DNA from: Clostridia bacterium
Lineage (GTDB): Bacteria > Bacillota > Clostridia > Christensenellales > CAG-138
Length of the DNA: 50,652 nucleotides
Assembly (NCBI GenBank): GCA_017514685.1
Contig: JAFWJN010000018.1
Location: 1-50,652, forward strand
Direction of reading: 5' to 3'
The notes beneath the pieces were generated by a model, which worked only from the letters and a program-made list of their open reading frames with translations, did not search any database and was not told the origin of the DNA. Position 1 is the stretch's first letter; the number at the start of each line of letters is the position of its first letter. Below, piece by piece: positions 16,134-25,260 of the stretch. A program made the translations under genes and the position numbers.

Positions 16134-16991
16134 ATGCTTCAGATTGGAATCAGATTGCACGATGTGAACACAACACGCCCGGAACAGTATCAGACGCTGG
16201 AGGAACGGGCAAAAACCGCAAAGGAAGAAGGGTTTTCCTGCGTCCATCTGGCGCTTCAGAAAGTCATAAAAGGAGTAACGTTTGACGATGCGGCCATGAC
16301 CGAAGGTCTCGCAATGCGTATCAAAAGAGTGTTCGCGTCCAACAATCTGGATGTTGCCGTTCTCGGGTGCTATCTCAATCTGGCTCATCCGGATCCTGAA
16401 AAACTCGCCGAGATTCAGTCCCGCTATTATGCGAACATACGGGTTGCCGCCCTCTCCGGAGCGTGTATGGTCGGCACGGAAACCGGAGCGCCGAACGCGG
16501 CGTATAAATACGAGCCTGCTTGCCACGGAAGGGAAGCTCTGGATACGTTTATCCGGAATCTTGTTCCCGTTGTGGAATGCGCGGAGCAGTACGGCGTAAC
16601 TTTGGCGATCGAGCCGGTCTGGAATCATATTGTCTGGAATGCGGACCGGGCGAAGGAAGTTCTGGACGCAGTGAAGAGCCACAACCTCCGGATCATTTTC
16701 GATCCGGTAAATCTGCTGTCGGTGGAGAATGTCGATCAGAAAGAAACGGTCATCGGACACGCGATGGACATCCTGTGTGACCGGATCGCGATGGTTCATA
16801 TTAAGGATTATATCCGGGGAGACGGAAAACTGATCAGTGTGGCTGCAGGGACGGGCGAAATGAATTACAGAGAGATTCTTTCCTTCCTGAAAGCCAGAAA
16901 ACCTTATGTGATGGCGACACTGGAAGATACGAACGATCACAATGTTGCCGCGTCAAGACAGTTCATTCTGGATGAATATGATAAAGCGTAA
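16134..16991 (+). CDS. Sugar phosphate isomerase/epimerase family TIM barrel
   Basis: 285 residues of the xylose-isomerase-like / AP-endonuclease-2 barrel. Likely metal ligands are Glu160 (LAIEPVWNH), Asp190 (IIFDPVNLL) and His222 (MVHIKDYI). Start 16134 (MLQIGIRLHD) has GGGGGG 7 nt upstream; an ATG at 16116 lies before that ribosome site and is not used. Such enzymes isomerise or epimerise sugars and sugar acids; the substrate is unknown. It is 52 bp after the gtrA operon and just before the convergent pectin methylesterase, so it may belong to the pectin locus. Confidence 0.85.
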   Translation: MLQIGIRLHDVNTTRPEQYQTLEERAKTAKEEGFSCVHLALQKVIKGVTFDDAAMTEGLAMRIKRVFASNNLDVAVLGCYLNLAHPDPEKLAEIQSRYYANIRVAALSGACMVGTETGAPNAAYKYEPACHGREALDTFIRNLVPVVECAEQYGVTLAIEPVWNHIVWNADRAKEVLDAVKSHNLRIIFDPVNLLSVENVDQKETVIGHAMDILCDRIAMVHIKDYIRGDGKLISVAAGTGEMNYREILSFLKARKPYVMATLEDTNDHNVAASRQFILDEYDKA

Positions 16992-16996
16992 CAAGA

Positions 16997-17019
16997 ACGG
17001 AGCCGGAAAACGGCTCCGT
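16997..17019. terminator. Hairpin between the epimerase and the convergent pectin methylesterase
   Basis: ACGGAGCCG-gaaaa-CGGCTCCGT is a perfect 9-bp stem with a 5-nt loop. The T content after it is modest on both strands (ATTCTGTTTCT on plus), so it is a probable but weaker bidirectional terminator. Confidence 0.7.
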
Positions 17020-17028
17020 ATTCTGTTT

Positions 17029-17892
17029 CTAGAGTTTTCGCGCCCAGGTTACTCTGCCGTCTGGCATCGGGCTTTCATAGAATCGTGCGGTTTCATACCG
17101 GCTGGTGCTTCCCCATGGGTCGAAACCGAGCGGATGAATATGATTCCCGTATTGGCAGGAAGTAAAGACCGCTTTTCCGTAATCTCGCCAGGGACGGGCC
17201 AGAAAAACCGAATGAGCGGGAACATCGGAATCAGCTGTAAAACGGCATCCGGAAAAGACAAATCCGAAGCGGTCGTCTTCCGAATGCGACGGAGCTGCGA
17301 CATATCCTCTGGAGCCAATCTGGGCAACGGAACGCATCTCGCAATTGGAAAAAGAAGCATCTCCACATCCGAAAATGAAATCTACAGAGCCTTCGATCAA
17401 AGTGTTTTCAAAAAGGGATGACAAAGGATTCGGGGAACGGAGAAAGGGCGAAAGAAGGTCACGGTAACGGATGATCAGATCAGGCGGCAGCGGGCCCAGA
17501 AACAAGGTATCCTGCGTTGAAATGAGCTTGCAGTTACGCATGATAAAATCATTTCCGTACACCGAAAGAGCGATTTGCTGACCTTTCACTTCCGGAGAGC
17601 CGGCATCGTTTGAAATTGTCAGATTTGAAAACTGAACCCCGTCAGCCGCTACAGCTACGGTATAAGTGCGGAAAGTATTGAAAAGACGGTTGACCGAATC
17701 CAGATTTCTTGCGTAATCGCCATTGACAATGACGGTATGATCGGGTGAATCGCCGATGATTTTCAAGCCGGGTGTTCTGATGCAGATTTTCTGCCGGTAG
17801 ATTCCACGATGAAGGTGAATCGTAGTTCCGGCTGGCGCAAGATCAAAAACATCCTGAAGGTTTTCATTCGGACCGATGTGCCATTCACTCAT
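17029..17892 (-). CDS. Pectin methylesterase (carbohydrate esterase family 8), cytoplasmic
   Basis: Removes methyl groups from galacturonate residues of pectin. The 287 residues form a right-handed beta helix with the CE8 motifs: GIYRQK (about 30-35), GQQIAL with Gln106, STQDTLF with Asp128 (acid/base), GSVDFIFGCGD with Asp171 (nucleophile) and ARPW with Arg233. No signal peptide is present; MSEWHIGPNENLQDVF goes straight into the fold, so it should act on imported oligomers in the cytoplasm. A ribosome site (TAGGAGT) precedes the ATG. It stands apart, divergent from the ABC transporter operon. A stretch carrying the shared motif 17988-18010 lies in its upstream region. Confidence 0.95.
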   Translation of the reverse strand: MSEWHIGPNENLQDVFDLAPAGTTIHLHRGIYRQKICIRTPGLKIIGDSPDHTVIVNGDYARNLDSVNRLFNTFRTYTVAVAADGVQFSNLTISNDAGSPEVKGQQIALSVYGNDFIMRNCKLISTQDTLFLGPLPPDLIIRYRDLLSPFLRSPNPLSSLFENTLIEGSVDFIFGCGDASFSNCEMRSVAQIGSRGYVAAPSHSEDDRFGFVFSGCRFTADSDVPAHSVFLARPWRDYGKAVFTSCQYGNHIHPLGFDPWGSTSRYETARFYESPMPDGRVTWARKL

Positions 17893-17987
17893 ATTAAATA
17901 CTCCTAGATCTGAATATTGTTAGTATAACATCGAACAGACCGGATGGAAAGAAGAAAAAAGAAGACCTGAAAAGTATATATAATTAA

Positions 17988-18010
17988 AACAGAAATATCC
18001 GTTTTGTGCA
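17988..18010. promoter_or_regulatory. Copy 1 of a shared motif upstream of pectin genes (CAG-N5-TCCGTTTTGTGCA)
   Basis: The 17 bases at 17994-18010 match 30040-30056 at 16 positions (AATATCCGTTTTGTsCA), and a CAG precedes both at nearly the same spacing. On the minus strand the motif reads TGCACAAAACGG, which could also serve as a -35 for the pectin methylesterase. It lies between divergent pectin transcription units. Confidence 0.5.
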
Positions 18011-18094
18011 GGCAGCAGCTTTTTTTTGCAATGTACAATCTTGGTAATTGAATAATAAAATATAAGTAAAATAAGGGATAGTGGGTAAGAATAT

Positions 18095-18110
18095 TGACAG
18101 CACACTGTCA
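18095..18110. promoter_or_regulatory. Perfect inverted repeat TGACAG-CACA-CTGTCA upstream of the transporter operon
   Basis: A 6-4-6 perfect palindrome. The preceding T makes TTGACA at 18094-18099, a consensus -35, but the best -10 (TTATAG 18121) is 21 bp away. An operator for the operon from 18156 is a fair guess. Confidence 0.4.
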
Positions 18111-18155
18111 GGCTTGCTCATTATAGCGGATGAAGACCTGGAAAGAGGATGACGG

Positions 18156-18740
18156 ATGAGCAGGCAGAGAACGTTTGGAGAATATCGCGCAATCGATCTG
18201 ACACTTTTCTGCATCATTCTGATTTTTTTTGAAAGCATCCTCCATACGGCGGCAACAAAACTGTTTCCCGCGGAGCCGTATTCCGTTCTGCTGGTTGCCT
18301 CCATCACGGCAATCGTTATGATGCGATGGGGGTTGTACGCTGCGATCCATGCCGTAATCGGCGGAATCACGTACTGTGTGCTGTCTAACGAGACGTTTCA
18401 GCATTACCTGATTTACGGAATCGGGAATCTGTTCGCCCTTCTGGCGATGTTCTTGCTGAAAGCATGGGGAAAGGAAGAGGTTCGGAAGGATGGTATCAAA
18501 AGCGTTGCGTTTGCGCTTCTAGTACAGCTTTTGATGCAGTTCGGGCGGTGTATCGTGGCAACAGCACTTCGGTTTCCGCTTTCAACAGGGTTGGCGTTTT
18601 TCACAACGGATATCATCTCGGATCTGTTCACGGTAGTGATCATTTGGATCGCGAGAAGACTGGATGGGATTTTTGAGGATCAAAGACATTATCTGATTCG
18701 GATACAAAGCGAGACAGAGAAAGATAAGGGGACGTATTAA
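18156..18740 (+). CDS. Small integral membrane protein, ECF S-component-like, first gene of the ABC operon
   Basis: 194 residues with about six hydrophobic segments (around residues 11-30, 41-52, 57-73, 83-100, 115-135, 145-172). Size and helix number resemble substrate-specificity subunits of ECF transporters, but no known ligand motif is visible. The stop codon overlaps the start of the LplB-like permease by one base, so the two are co-translated. Its place as the first gene of the operon suggests a regulatory or accessory role in oligogalacturonide import. I do not recognise a named family. Confidence 0.6.
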   Translation: MSRQRTFGEYRAIDLTLFCIILIFFESILHTAATKLFPAEPYSVLLVASITAIVMMRWGLYAAIHAVIGGITYCVLSNETFQHYLIYGIGNLFALLAMFLLKAWGKEEVRKDGIKSVAFALLVQLLMQFGRCIVATALRFPLSTGLAFFTTDIISDLFTVVIIWIARRLDGIFEDQRHYLIRIQSETEKDKGTY

Positions 18741-19792
18741 TGGAAAGAAAAGCAGCAGATTTTCTCGTTTATGACGAGGCTACGAAAGCTTATCGAGAGA
18801 ACCCGGAACAAAAAGTCCGGGATGATGTCGAGAAGCATTATTGGCGCAACGTCGGTCTGACAATATTGAAGGACTGGCGCCTGTATATCATGCTGATCCC
18901 GATGTTGCTGGTATTCCTGTTCTGGCGTTACTTCCCGATGTATGAACTGCTTGGCAGCTTCAAAGTGTCGGACCAGGTAAAGCCGGTATCGGAACAGCTG
19001 TTCTCGGGATTTTCCTATTTCAAACGGTTGCTGGTCGGTGGAGACGGACTTTCCACCGAGTTCTGGCGTGCATTCAGGAACACATTCCTCCTGAGCTTCT
19101 ACGGATTGTGCTTCGGATTCCCGATGCCGATCATCCTTGCACTGTTCTTCAATGAGATCAAATCCAACCTCGTCAGAAGTACGTGCCAGGTTCTGACTTA
19201 TCTGCCGAAGTTCATGTCCACGGTTGTTATGACTTCTCTGGTCACGATGCTTGTCAAGCAGGGATCTCTGACAACCGGTATGGGTATTGTTTCTCAGGCG
19301 CTGGCATCAATCGGACTGATATCAAGAGATATCGCAAACGCGGGTCTTCTGAACAATCCAAACTTCTTCCGCGCGATCTATCAGATCAGCGGTATCTGGG
19401 AAGGTGCGGGCTATGACAGTATTGTTTATTTTGCCGCGATCATCGCAATCTCTCCCACCAGCTACGAAGCGGCGCAGATCGATGGTGCCGGAAAGATGGC
19501 GCAGATGCGTTATGTTGTCCTTCCGAGTATCCTGTCTACCATCGTCATCATGCTGATAACCAGAATCGGTTCCCTGCTGAATATCGGCTATGAAAAAGTC
19601 CTGCTTCTCTACAATCCGAACACCTATGTCACAGCAGACGTTGTTTCGACCTTTGCAAACCGTTACGGCCTGGAAGGTGCTGCAAAAGGAATTGCATCTG
19701 CTGCTGAAATGATGAACAACGTCATTGGAATGTTCCTTGTTATCAGCGCGAATACGATTGCGCGCAAGGCGTCCGATGTCTCGCTGTACTAA
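18740..19792 (+). CDS. LplB-type ABC transporter permease
   Basis: Inner-membrane permease of 350 residues for a type I carbohydrate importer. The EAA loop EAAQIDGAG (about 243-251) contacts the ATPase. Six helices follow a long cytosolic N-terminal extension of about 45 residues. The sequence ends NTIARKASDVSLY, typical of LplB/YteP homologues that pair with a YtcP-like permease. In Bacillus such a pair imports rhamnogalacturonan or galacturonan oligomers. Neighbours with pectin enzymes point to the same ligand. The start overlaps the previous stop. Confidence 0.93.
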   Translation: MERKAADFLVYDEATKAYRENPEQKVRDDVEKHYWRNVGLTILKDWRLYIMLIPMLLVFLFWRYFPMYELLGSFKVSDQVKPVSEQLFSGFSYFKRLLVGGDGLSTEFWRAFRNTFLLSFYGLCFGFPMPIILALFFNEIKSNLVRSTCQVLTYLPKFMSTVVMTSLVTMLVKQGSLTTGMGIVSQALASIGLISRDIANAGLLNNPNFFRAIYQISGIWEGAGYDSIVYFAAIIAISPTSYEAAQIDGAGKMAQMRYVVLPSILSTIVIMLITRIGSLLNIGYEKVLLLYNPNTYVTADVVSTFANRYGLEGAAKGIASAAEMMNNVIGMFLVISANTIARKASDVSLY

Positions 19793-19804
19793 GGAGGATC
19801 CCAT

Positions 19805-20695
19805 ATGAAACGTAAACTTGAGATTTCCGAACTGATCTTTAAAATCATCAGTTACACGCTTCTGCTGGTATTCTCGCTCTGCTGCCTGTATCCGTTCCTT
19901 TACGCGATCTCTGCGGCAATCAGCGGACGCGCGGCGGTAGAATACGGAAGAATCATCCTGTTCCCGAAAGACGTCCAGTTTGAGGCCTTCAAGCGGATGT
20001 TCAACGACAACATGTTCTGGAATGCTTATTCCAATACATTGTTCCTGACATTCTATGGAACGGTATGGTCGCTGTTCGTTGCGATTTTAGGCGGTTACGC
20101 GCTTTCCAAGAAGAGACTTCTTTTCCGGCGTTTCTTCAACTTCTTCCTCGTATTTACGATGTGGTTCTCCGCAGGTCTTGTACCGCAGTACCTGAATTAC
20201 CTGCAGACAAAAGCGGTATTCAACTCAGTTGGAATCATGGACGATAAGTGGCTGGTCGTTATTGCAATGGGTATGGCAGCCATGAACATCATTCTTTTGA
20301 GAAACGCTTTTGAAGGAGTTCCTTCCGAGATCGAAGAGGCGGCGATTGTAGACGGAGCTTCTGAGTTCCAGGTTCTGACAAAGGTCTATATCCCGATGAG
20401 CAAATCCACGATCGCAACGGTTGCATTGTTCTTCGCAATCTCCCGCTGGAACGGATACTTCTGGGCAAGACAGATGATGTCAAACGCGAACGAGCATCCT
20501 CTGCAGGTTTTCATTCGTTTGAAGCTGGAAGAATTCACGGACCCTGACCGTATGACAGGATGGAATGAAATCTATGCGTCTGACTCCGTCATTTACGCTC
20601 TGATCGTCTGCTCAATCGTACCGATTCTGATTATTTATCCGTTCATTCAGAAATATTTTGCCAAAGGCGTTAATGTCGGCGGCGTGAAAGAATAA
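19805..20695 (+). CDS. YtcP-type ABC transporter permease
   Basis: Second permease, 296 residues, of the ABC importer. The EAA loop EEAAIVDGAS (about 177-186) is clear, and the membrane-spanning pattern of MalG-like permeases is kept. The final residues KYFAKGVNVGGVKE are typical for YtcP-like proteins that pair with LplB. AGGAGG lies before the ATG, 12 bp after the first permease. It should form the channel with the LplB homologue, fed by the binding lipoprotein. Confidence 0.93.
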   Translation: MKRKLEISELIFKIISYTLLLVFSLCCLYPFLYAISAAISGRAAVEYGRIILFPKDVQFEAFKRMFNDNMFWNAYSNTLFLTFYGTVWSLFVAILGGYALSKKRLLFRRFFNFFLVFTMWFSAGLVPQYLNYLQTKAVFNSVGIMDDKWLVVIAMGMAAMNIILLRNAFEGVPSEIEEAAIVDGASEFQVLTKVYIPMSKSTIATVALFFAISRWNGYFWARQMMSNANEHPLQVFIRLKLEEFTDPDRMTGWNEIYASDSVIYALIVCSIVPILIIYPFIQKYFAKGVNVGGVKE

Positions 20696-20760
20696 GATGT
20701 TTACTGCCGGATGAATCCCGGCGGTTCACATAGAAAAGGCATTTTCACAAGGAGGAAATT

Positions 20761-22971
20761 ATGAAAAGCTTCAAAACATTGCTCGCAATGCTCCTCGCAG
20801 TTGTCATGATGTTGGCAGTTGTAGGCTGCACAAAGATCGATGTAACAGAGTACACTCAGCCTGCTGCAACAGCAAAACCGGCTGAAACAAAGACAGACAA
20901 TAAGACGGAAACAAAAACGGATACAACTCAGCCTGCTGCAACAGAGACGCAGCCTGAGGCACAGCCCGAACTGACCTATGCAGAGGGCACTGTACTCCGT
21001 ATGGCAACGGGTTACAACAACACCAAAACCGGCCTGTTCTTTGATGCGGAAACAGCGGGTGAAGGCATCACGCTGGCTGACGGAAAGAACTACAACGCTG
21101 GCGATCTGAAGCCGACCTGGGTCGAGCTGGAGAACATTCTCGGCGTTAAGTTTGAGAACCAGTATCAGGGCAACAGCGCAAACAAAGAGTTCGAATACTG
21201 GAAAGAGAGAATGAACGAAGTTGACATGGTGAGCGGAACCGCTTCTCAGCTGAGCGAGTACGGCGAGGCAGGCTCTGTTGTCAACATCGCAGAGTATCTC
21301 GATCTGATGCCGAACTTCAAGGCGTATCTTGAATCAAACCCGATCGTTCGTCTTTCCATCACCGGAAACACGAGCACCGGCGCAATCTACTTCTCTCCGT
21401 ATTTCGACGGTGTCAACGATATCGAGCGTATGCCTCTGATGCGTGTTGACTTTGTTGCAAGACTTCTGAATGGCGAAGGTGAATTCTCCGCAGAGGCTTC
21501 CAACAAGACAGCTGCTCCGGTCTACCAGCCCTATATGCCGACTTCCGGCAAGATTGATGTTGATGTGGTCAATCTGGATGGTACCGCTGTAGAAAAGATT
21601 GCAAAAGACTATGATGCTTATGGCAACATTGTTGCCAAGATGAATGAAGCAGGTTCGATTGACGGTGTTACCGCAGTCAACATGCTCCGTGAGTACATTG
21701 ACAAGACCTACAACGGATACTATGGAACAGAACGTGCAAACCTGTTCATCGGCCAGAATGCTGCATGGGATGCAGACGAACTGGTAGCACTGCTCCGCTG
21801 CGTCGTTGCCAACCCGCAGACTTTGAACGGAACTGATACGATCCAGGGTCTGTTCACCCGTGAAGACGACAACAACCAGCGCCGTGTTGATATGTTCCGC
21901 TTTGCCGGAACGCTGTTCGGTGTACGTGGCCTTGAGTCCCGTCAGGATTTCCTCTATGTAGGAAATGATGGAAATCTCCACGATGCACGTCAGGAAGCGG
22001 ATACTTTCAAAGCACTTGAGAACATGAACGCTTTGATTCAGGAAGGTCTGATCTCCAAAGCATTTGTCGATATGTCAACGGAAAAGACCGAGACCTATCT
22101 TGAGAACGATCTTGGATTCATGCACTATGACTACAACCAGACTCAGACCGTTTACAATGAAACGAAGCTGCAGGAAGGCGAAAAGTACATGGCAGTTATG
22201 GTTCCAGTCGCCCGTTGGTTTGACGGCACAGATCCGAATGGCGTCTACATGCGCTTTACGGAATCCTGGCGTTCGGTTAAGACGGATGGATGGGGCATCT
22301 CCAAGGCCGGCGTTGCAACAGATGAGAACAAACTGTATGCAGCTCTGAAGCTGATCGATTATGCTTACAGTGAGAAAGGCCAGATCCTCATGTCCTATGG
22401 TCCGGATTCCTTCATCAAGACCAAAGCAGACGGCAGCTACGAGACATTCGTATTCAACGGAAAAGAAATGCCTGTGATTTCGGATGCGACCTATGCTGAA
22501 CTCTGGGCAAAAGGCAAGGGCAACTACACCAACTATGCACGTTATTACCTCGGATCCACATTGTCCTTCGTCAAGAGCCAGGCATTTGAATATCAGTGCA
22601 CATCGGCAGCCGGTAAAGAGGGCGCAGGTCATATTTCCGTTGCAATCGCGCTCGGAACGATCCATCATCCGGAACTGGCTCTGACGGAGAACCGCTGGTA
22701 CACTTCGGTTCCGACGGTCCTTCCGAATACAACCGTTGAGAATGACCAGATCAAGACCTATACCGATCTCACAACGAAGTTCAGTGCTGCAAAGGGCGGC
22801 GAGAACATTCTTGTTGACCAGATCGTAAAAGGCTATGCAGTTGAAGGCATGGGCAGCGCAGAAGAGAGCGCAAACTACATTGCAAACACCATGGGCGGTG
22901 CGCAGTATCTGGCTCTGAAGCAGAGCGCATGGAATCGTATTCAGGCTTACTATGAAGCCATGAGCAAATAA
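20761..22971 (+). CDS. Extracellular solute-binding lipoprotein of the oligogalacturonide importer, unusually long
   Basis: Binding lipoprotein of the ABC importer, 736 residues. The signal peptide ends LAVVGC with lipidated Cys23, then a Thr/Pro/Lys-rich tether (about 25-75). The body is the substrate-binding fold of the LplA/YtcQ type, for example DVMLREY-like helices and aromatic residues near the C-terminus (NRWYTSVPTVLPN). Most LplA-type proteins are 450-570 residues, so this one has an extra 170 or so in the middle. AAGGAGG lies 7 nt before the ATG. The ligand is inferred, not seen. Confidence 0.9.
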   Translation: MKSFKTLLAMLLAVVMMLAVVGCTKIDVTEYTQPAATAKPAETKTDNKTETKTDTTQPAATETQPEAQPELTYAEGTVLRMATGYNNTKTGLFFDAETAGEGITLADGKNYNAGDLKPTWVELENILGVKFENQYQGNSANKEFEYWKERMNEVDMVSGTASQLSEYGEAGSVVNIAEYLDLMPNFKAYLESNPIVRLSITGNTSTGAIYFSPYFDGVNDIERMPLMRVDFVARLLNGEGEFSAEASNKTAAPVYQPYMPTSGKIDVDVVNLDGTAVEKIAKDYDAYGNIVAKMNEAGSIDGVTAVNMLREYIDKTYNGYYGTERANLFIGQNAAWDADELVALLRCVVANPQTLNGTDTIQGLFTREDDNNQRRVDMFRFAGTLFGVRGLESRQDFLYVGNDGNLHDARQEADTFKALENMNALIQEGLISKAFVDMSTEKTETYLENDLGFMHYDYNQTQTVYNETKLQEGEKYMAVMVPVARWFDGTDPNGVYMRFTESWRSVKTDGWGISKAGVATDENKLYAALKLIDYAYSEKGQILMSYGPDSFIKTKADGSYETFVFNGKEMPVISDATYAELWAKGKGNYTNYARYYLGSTLSFVKSQAFEYQCTSAAGKEGAGHISVAIALGTIHHPELALTENRWYTSVPTVLPNTTVENDQIKTYTDLTTKFSAAKGGENILVDQIVKGYAVEGMGSAEESANYIANTMGGAQYLALKQSAWNRIQAYYEAMSK

Positions 22972-23005
22972 TCAACCGTATCTATCTTAACTGTATTAAT
23001 TCAGA

Positions 23006-23037
23006 CCGGAGGGGATCGGATATCCCGATCCCCCCGG
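23006..23037 (+). other. Strong intergenic stem-loop after the binding-protein gene
   Basis: CCGG-a-GGGGATCGG (23006-23019) pairs with CCGATCCCC-CCGG (23025-23037) with a single bulged A and a 5-nt loop. No T run follows, so it is not a standard terminator. Such hairpins often protect the upstream binding-protein mRNA and lower expression of the genes after it. Confidence 0.65.
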
Positions 23038-23074
23038 AAACTCGGGACTACCGGGCATGACGGGGGAGTAGAAT

Positions 23075-23668
23075 ATGTATAAAAAGCAATTGAAACTGCA
23101 AAAACTGATTTGCATTGCTGCAATTATTGCATGCGCGATCATCTTTGTTTATGCATTGGGCATCATGACGGATTTATATGATGCTATGTATTCAACAATG
23201 ATGAATCCAAATGATTTATCGGAGACGGATGTACCCGGTTCCAGGATATATTATTACATGCAGGACTTTAATCAAGATTTATTGAAATACTCCATCGTGC
23301 TGATATTGCTTGGTTGCCTGCTGTTTATTACGCAGACCCATTCCCGCAGAAAATACTATATCGGCAATTATGTTGCAATCGGGTTGTATTCAGCTGCCAA
23401 CATTGCAATGGCAATCTGGGCGCACACCTGGATTGAGGCCTATAAATCTTTCTTCGTGACGCAGGTCGATTTCGAAGCTCTGCGGAAACACGCCGATATG
23501 TGGAAGACGGCATATGTCGATTCAACATTCTGGTTCGACATCCATTATGCGGTATTTGCCATATCGCTGATTATTACGGGCCTTTTGATCGCAAACATGA
23601 TTTGGAAGATTTGCCTGATGAAAGAAGAACAGAAGCTCATTGAAGCTGGAAAGGAAGTTGCGGCATGA
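23075..23668 (+). CDS. Small integral membrane protein of unknown function (4 helices)
   Basis: 197 residues; four predicted helices (about 9-29, 72-88, 95-115, 147-172), the loop between helices 1 and 2 being long and polar. GGGGGAG lies upstream of the ATG. It lies between the binding protein and the ATPase of the same importer, and its stop overlaps the next start by four bases. I do not recognise a family; the place in the operon suggests an accessory subunit or a modulator of the importer. Confidence 0.6.
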   Translation: MYKKQLKLQKLICIAAIIACAIIFVYALGIMTDLYDAMYSTMMNPNDLSETDVPGSRIYYYMQDFNQDLLKYSIVLILLGCLLFITQTHSRRKYYIGNYVAIGLYSAANIAMAIWAHTWIEAYKSFFVTQVDFEALRKHADMWKTAYVDSTFWFDIHYAVFAISLIITGLLIANMIWKICLMKEEQKLIEAGKEVAA

Positions 23669-24162
23669 GTATGAATGAAGACCAGGTAATCCGTCGGGAC
23701 AGGATGCGGTTTACGAAAAACACGCTGTCCTCCAGTCTGGCACTGCTTGCCATAATCGCGGATGTGTTCTATTTCGTCAGTATCTATAAATCGGATGTCG
23801 GTTCCTATTATTACAACATCATTATCGGAGCATCGATCCTCTATAACCTTCTGTTTATGCTCGTGGCATTCCTTTCCTCGGAAGGCGTAAAGGGCTATAA
23901 GATCGGTTATGCATACGCACTTCTGGTCATTGGCGCCCTGCAGATTGTCAGGATCTTTATTCTGCCGCTCAGCGCCCATACGGCAACAGTTACGATTAAT
24001 CAGCAGGAGACCATCGTCATGCAGACTCCGCAGTTTATCCGGGTTGTCATCTACTTGTGCATCTCGGCTGCCTGCTGCATTACTGCCGGTATCGTAGGAA
24101 TCATTAAGAGCCGTGCTCTGAGCGCACACATCGCCAGCATGGGCACAACCAAAGCGGCATAA
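23665..24162 (+). CDS. Small integral membrane protein of unknown function (4 helices)
   Basis: 165 residues with four helices (about 20-38, 49-70, 82-100, 120-145). It starts by an ATGA overlap with the previous membrane gene, so the two are translationally coupled and may form a complex. It ends 12 bp before the ATPase. No known domain was seen. Confidence 0.6.
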   Translation: MSMNEDQVIRRDRMRFTKNTLSSSLALLAIIADVFYFVSIYKSDVGSYYYNIIIGASILYNLLFMLVAFLSSEGVKGYKIGYAYALLVIGALQIVRIFILPLSAHTATVTINQQETIVMQTPQFIRVVIYLCISAACCITAGIVGIIKSRALSAHIASMGTTKAA

Positions 24163-24174
24163 GGGAGGTACGGT

Positions 24175-25257
24175 ATGGCAACGTTAAGCTTACAGCATAT
24201 TGATAAGATCTATGACAATAAGGTTCAGGCCGTATTTGATTTCAATCTGGATGTTAAGGACGGCGAGCTGATCGTTCTGGTAGGACCGTCCGGATGCGGA
24301 AAATCCACAACGCTGCGAATGATTGCGGGACTGGAGGATATTTCAGCAGGAAAACTGTTCCTGGACGGGAAAGACATCACACAGACACCTGCAAAAGACA
24401 GAGACATGGCCATGGTGTTCCAGAACTACGCGCTGTATGGTCATATGACGATTTATGAGAACATGGCATTTTCTCTGACCCTCAGAAAAGAGAATCCGAA
24501 TGTAATTCATAAAAAAGTTCTTGCGGCAGCAGAAATACTGGGACTGACGGAACAGCTCAATAAAAAGCCTGGACAGCTTTCCGGCGGTCAGAGACAGCGT
24601 GTTGCGATGGGCAGATCGATTGTCAGAAATCCGAAGGTCTTCCTGTTCGATGAACCGCTTTCCAACCTGGACGCCAAACTTCGCGGAGCGACAAGACGTG
24701 AAATTCTGCTTTTGCATAAGAGACTGAATGCTACAATGCTGTATGTAACGCATGATCAGACAGAAGCTCTGACACTTGCGGATCGGATCGTTTGTATGTC
24801 AATGGGCTATGTCCAGCAGGTAGGAACTCCGCTGGAGTTATATGATACGCCGGCGAACCTGTTTGTTGCGAGCTTCATCGGACTTCCGCCGATGAACTTC
24901 TTCAAGGTACATGTGCAGGGAAATGAACTGGTCGGAACAAATCTGAATGTGCCTATTACACCGGAAGAGCAGGCAATTCTGTCTGATTATTCGGGCAAGG
25001 AGATTGTTCTTGGCGTTCGTCCCGAAGATATTGTTGAGGGAGGAACCATTCCTGTCAAGGTGTTCTCAAATGAGAATCTGGGTATGAATACACTGGTTCA
25101 TGGTCACCTTGGAAATTCAAAAGAAGTCGAAGCAAAGATTACCTGCAAATTCCGCGGATGGAGCGATTATAAACCTGGCGATTTTGTCAACGTTTCATTC
25201 GTTAAGAAACATTTCTTTGATCCCGAAACAACGAATGCGATCAGAGGGGAGAAATGA
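24175..25257 (+). CDS. ABC transporter ATPase (MsmX/UgpC type)
   Basis: 360-residue ATPase for a carbohydrate importer. Walker A GPSGCGKST (37-45), Q-loop VFQNYAL, signature LSGGQ (135-139), Walker B VFLFDE (155-160) and the H-loop THDQTEAL. A C-terminal OB-fold regulatory domain (about 235-360) places it in the MalK/UgpC/MsmX group. GGGAGG lies before the ATG. Unlike Bacillus, where one MsmX serves many importers, this ATPase is encoded inside the importer operon. A second one lies at 31623. Confidence 0.95.
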   Translation: MATLSLQHIDKIYDNKVQAVFDFNLDVKDGELIVLVGPSGCGKSTTLRMIAGLEDISAGKLFLDGKDITQTPAKDRDMAMVFQNYALYGHMTIYENMAFSLTLRKENPNVIHKKVLAAAEILGLTEQLNKKPGQLSGGQRQRVAMGRSIVRNPKVFLFDEPLSNLDAKLRGATRREILLLHKRLNATMLYVTHDQTEALTLADRIVCMSMGYVQQVGTPLELYDTPANLFVASFIGLPPMNFFKVHVQGNELVGTNLNVPITPEEQAILSDYSGKEIVLGVRPEDIVEGGTIPVKVFSNENLGMNTLVHGHLGNSKEVEAKITCKFRGWSDYKPGDFVNVSFVKKHFFDPETTNAIRGEK

Positions 25258-25260
25258 GTT

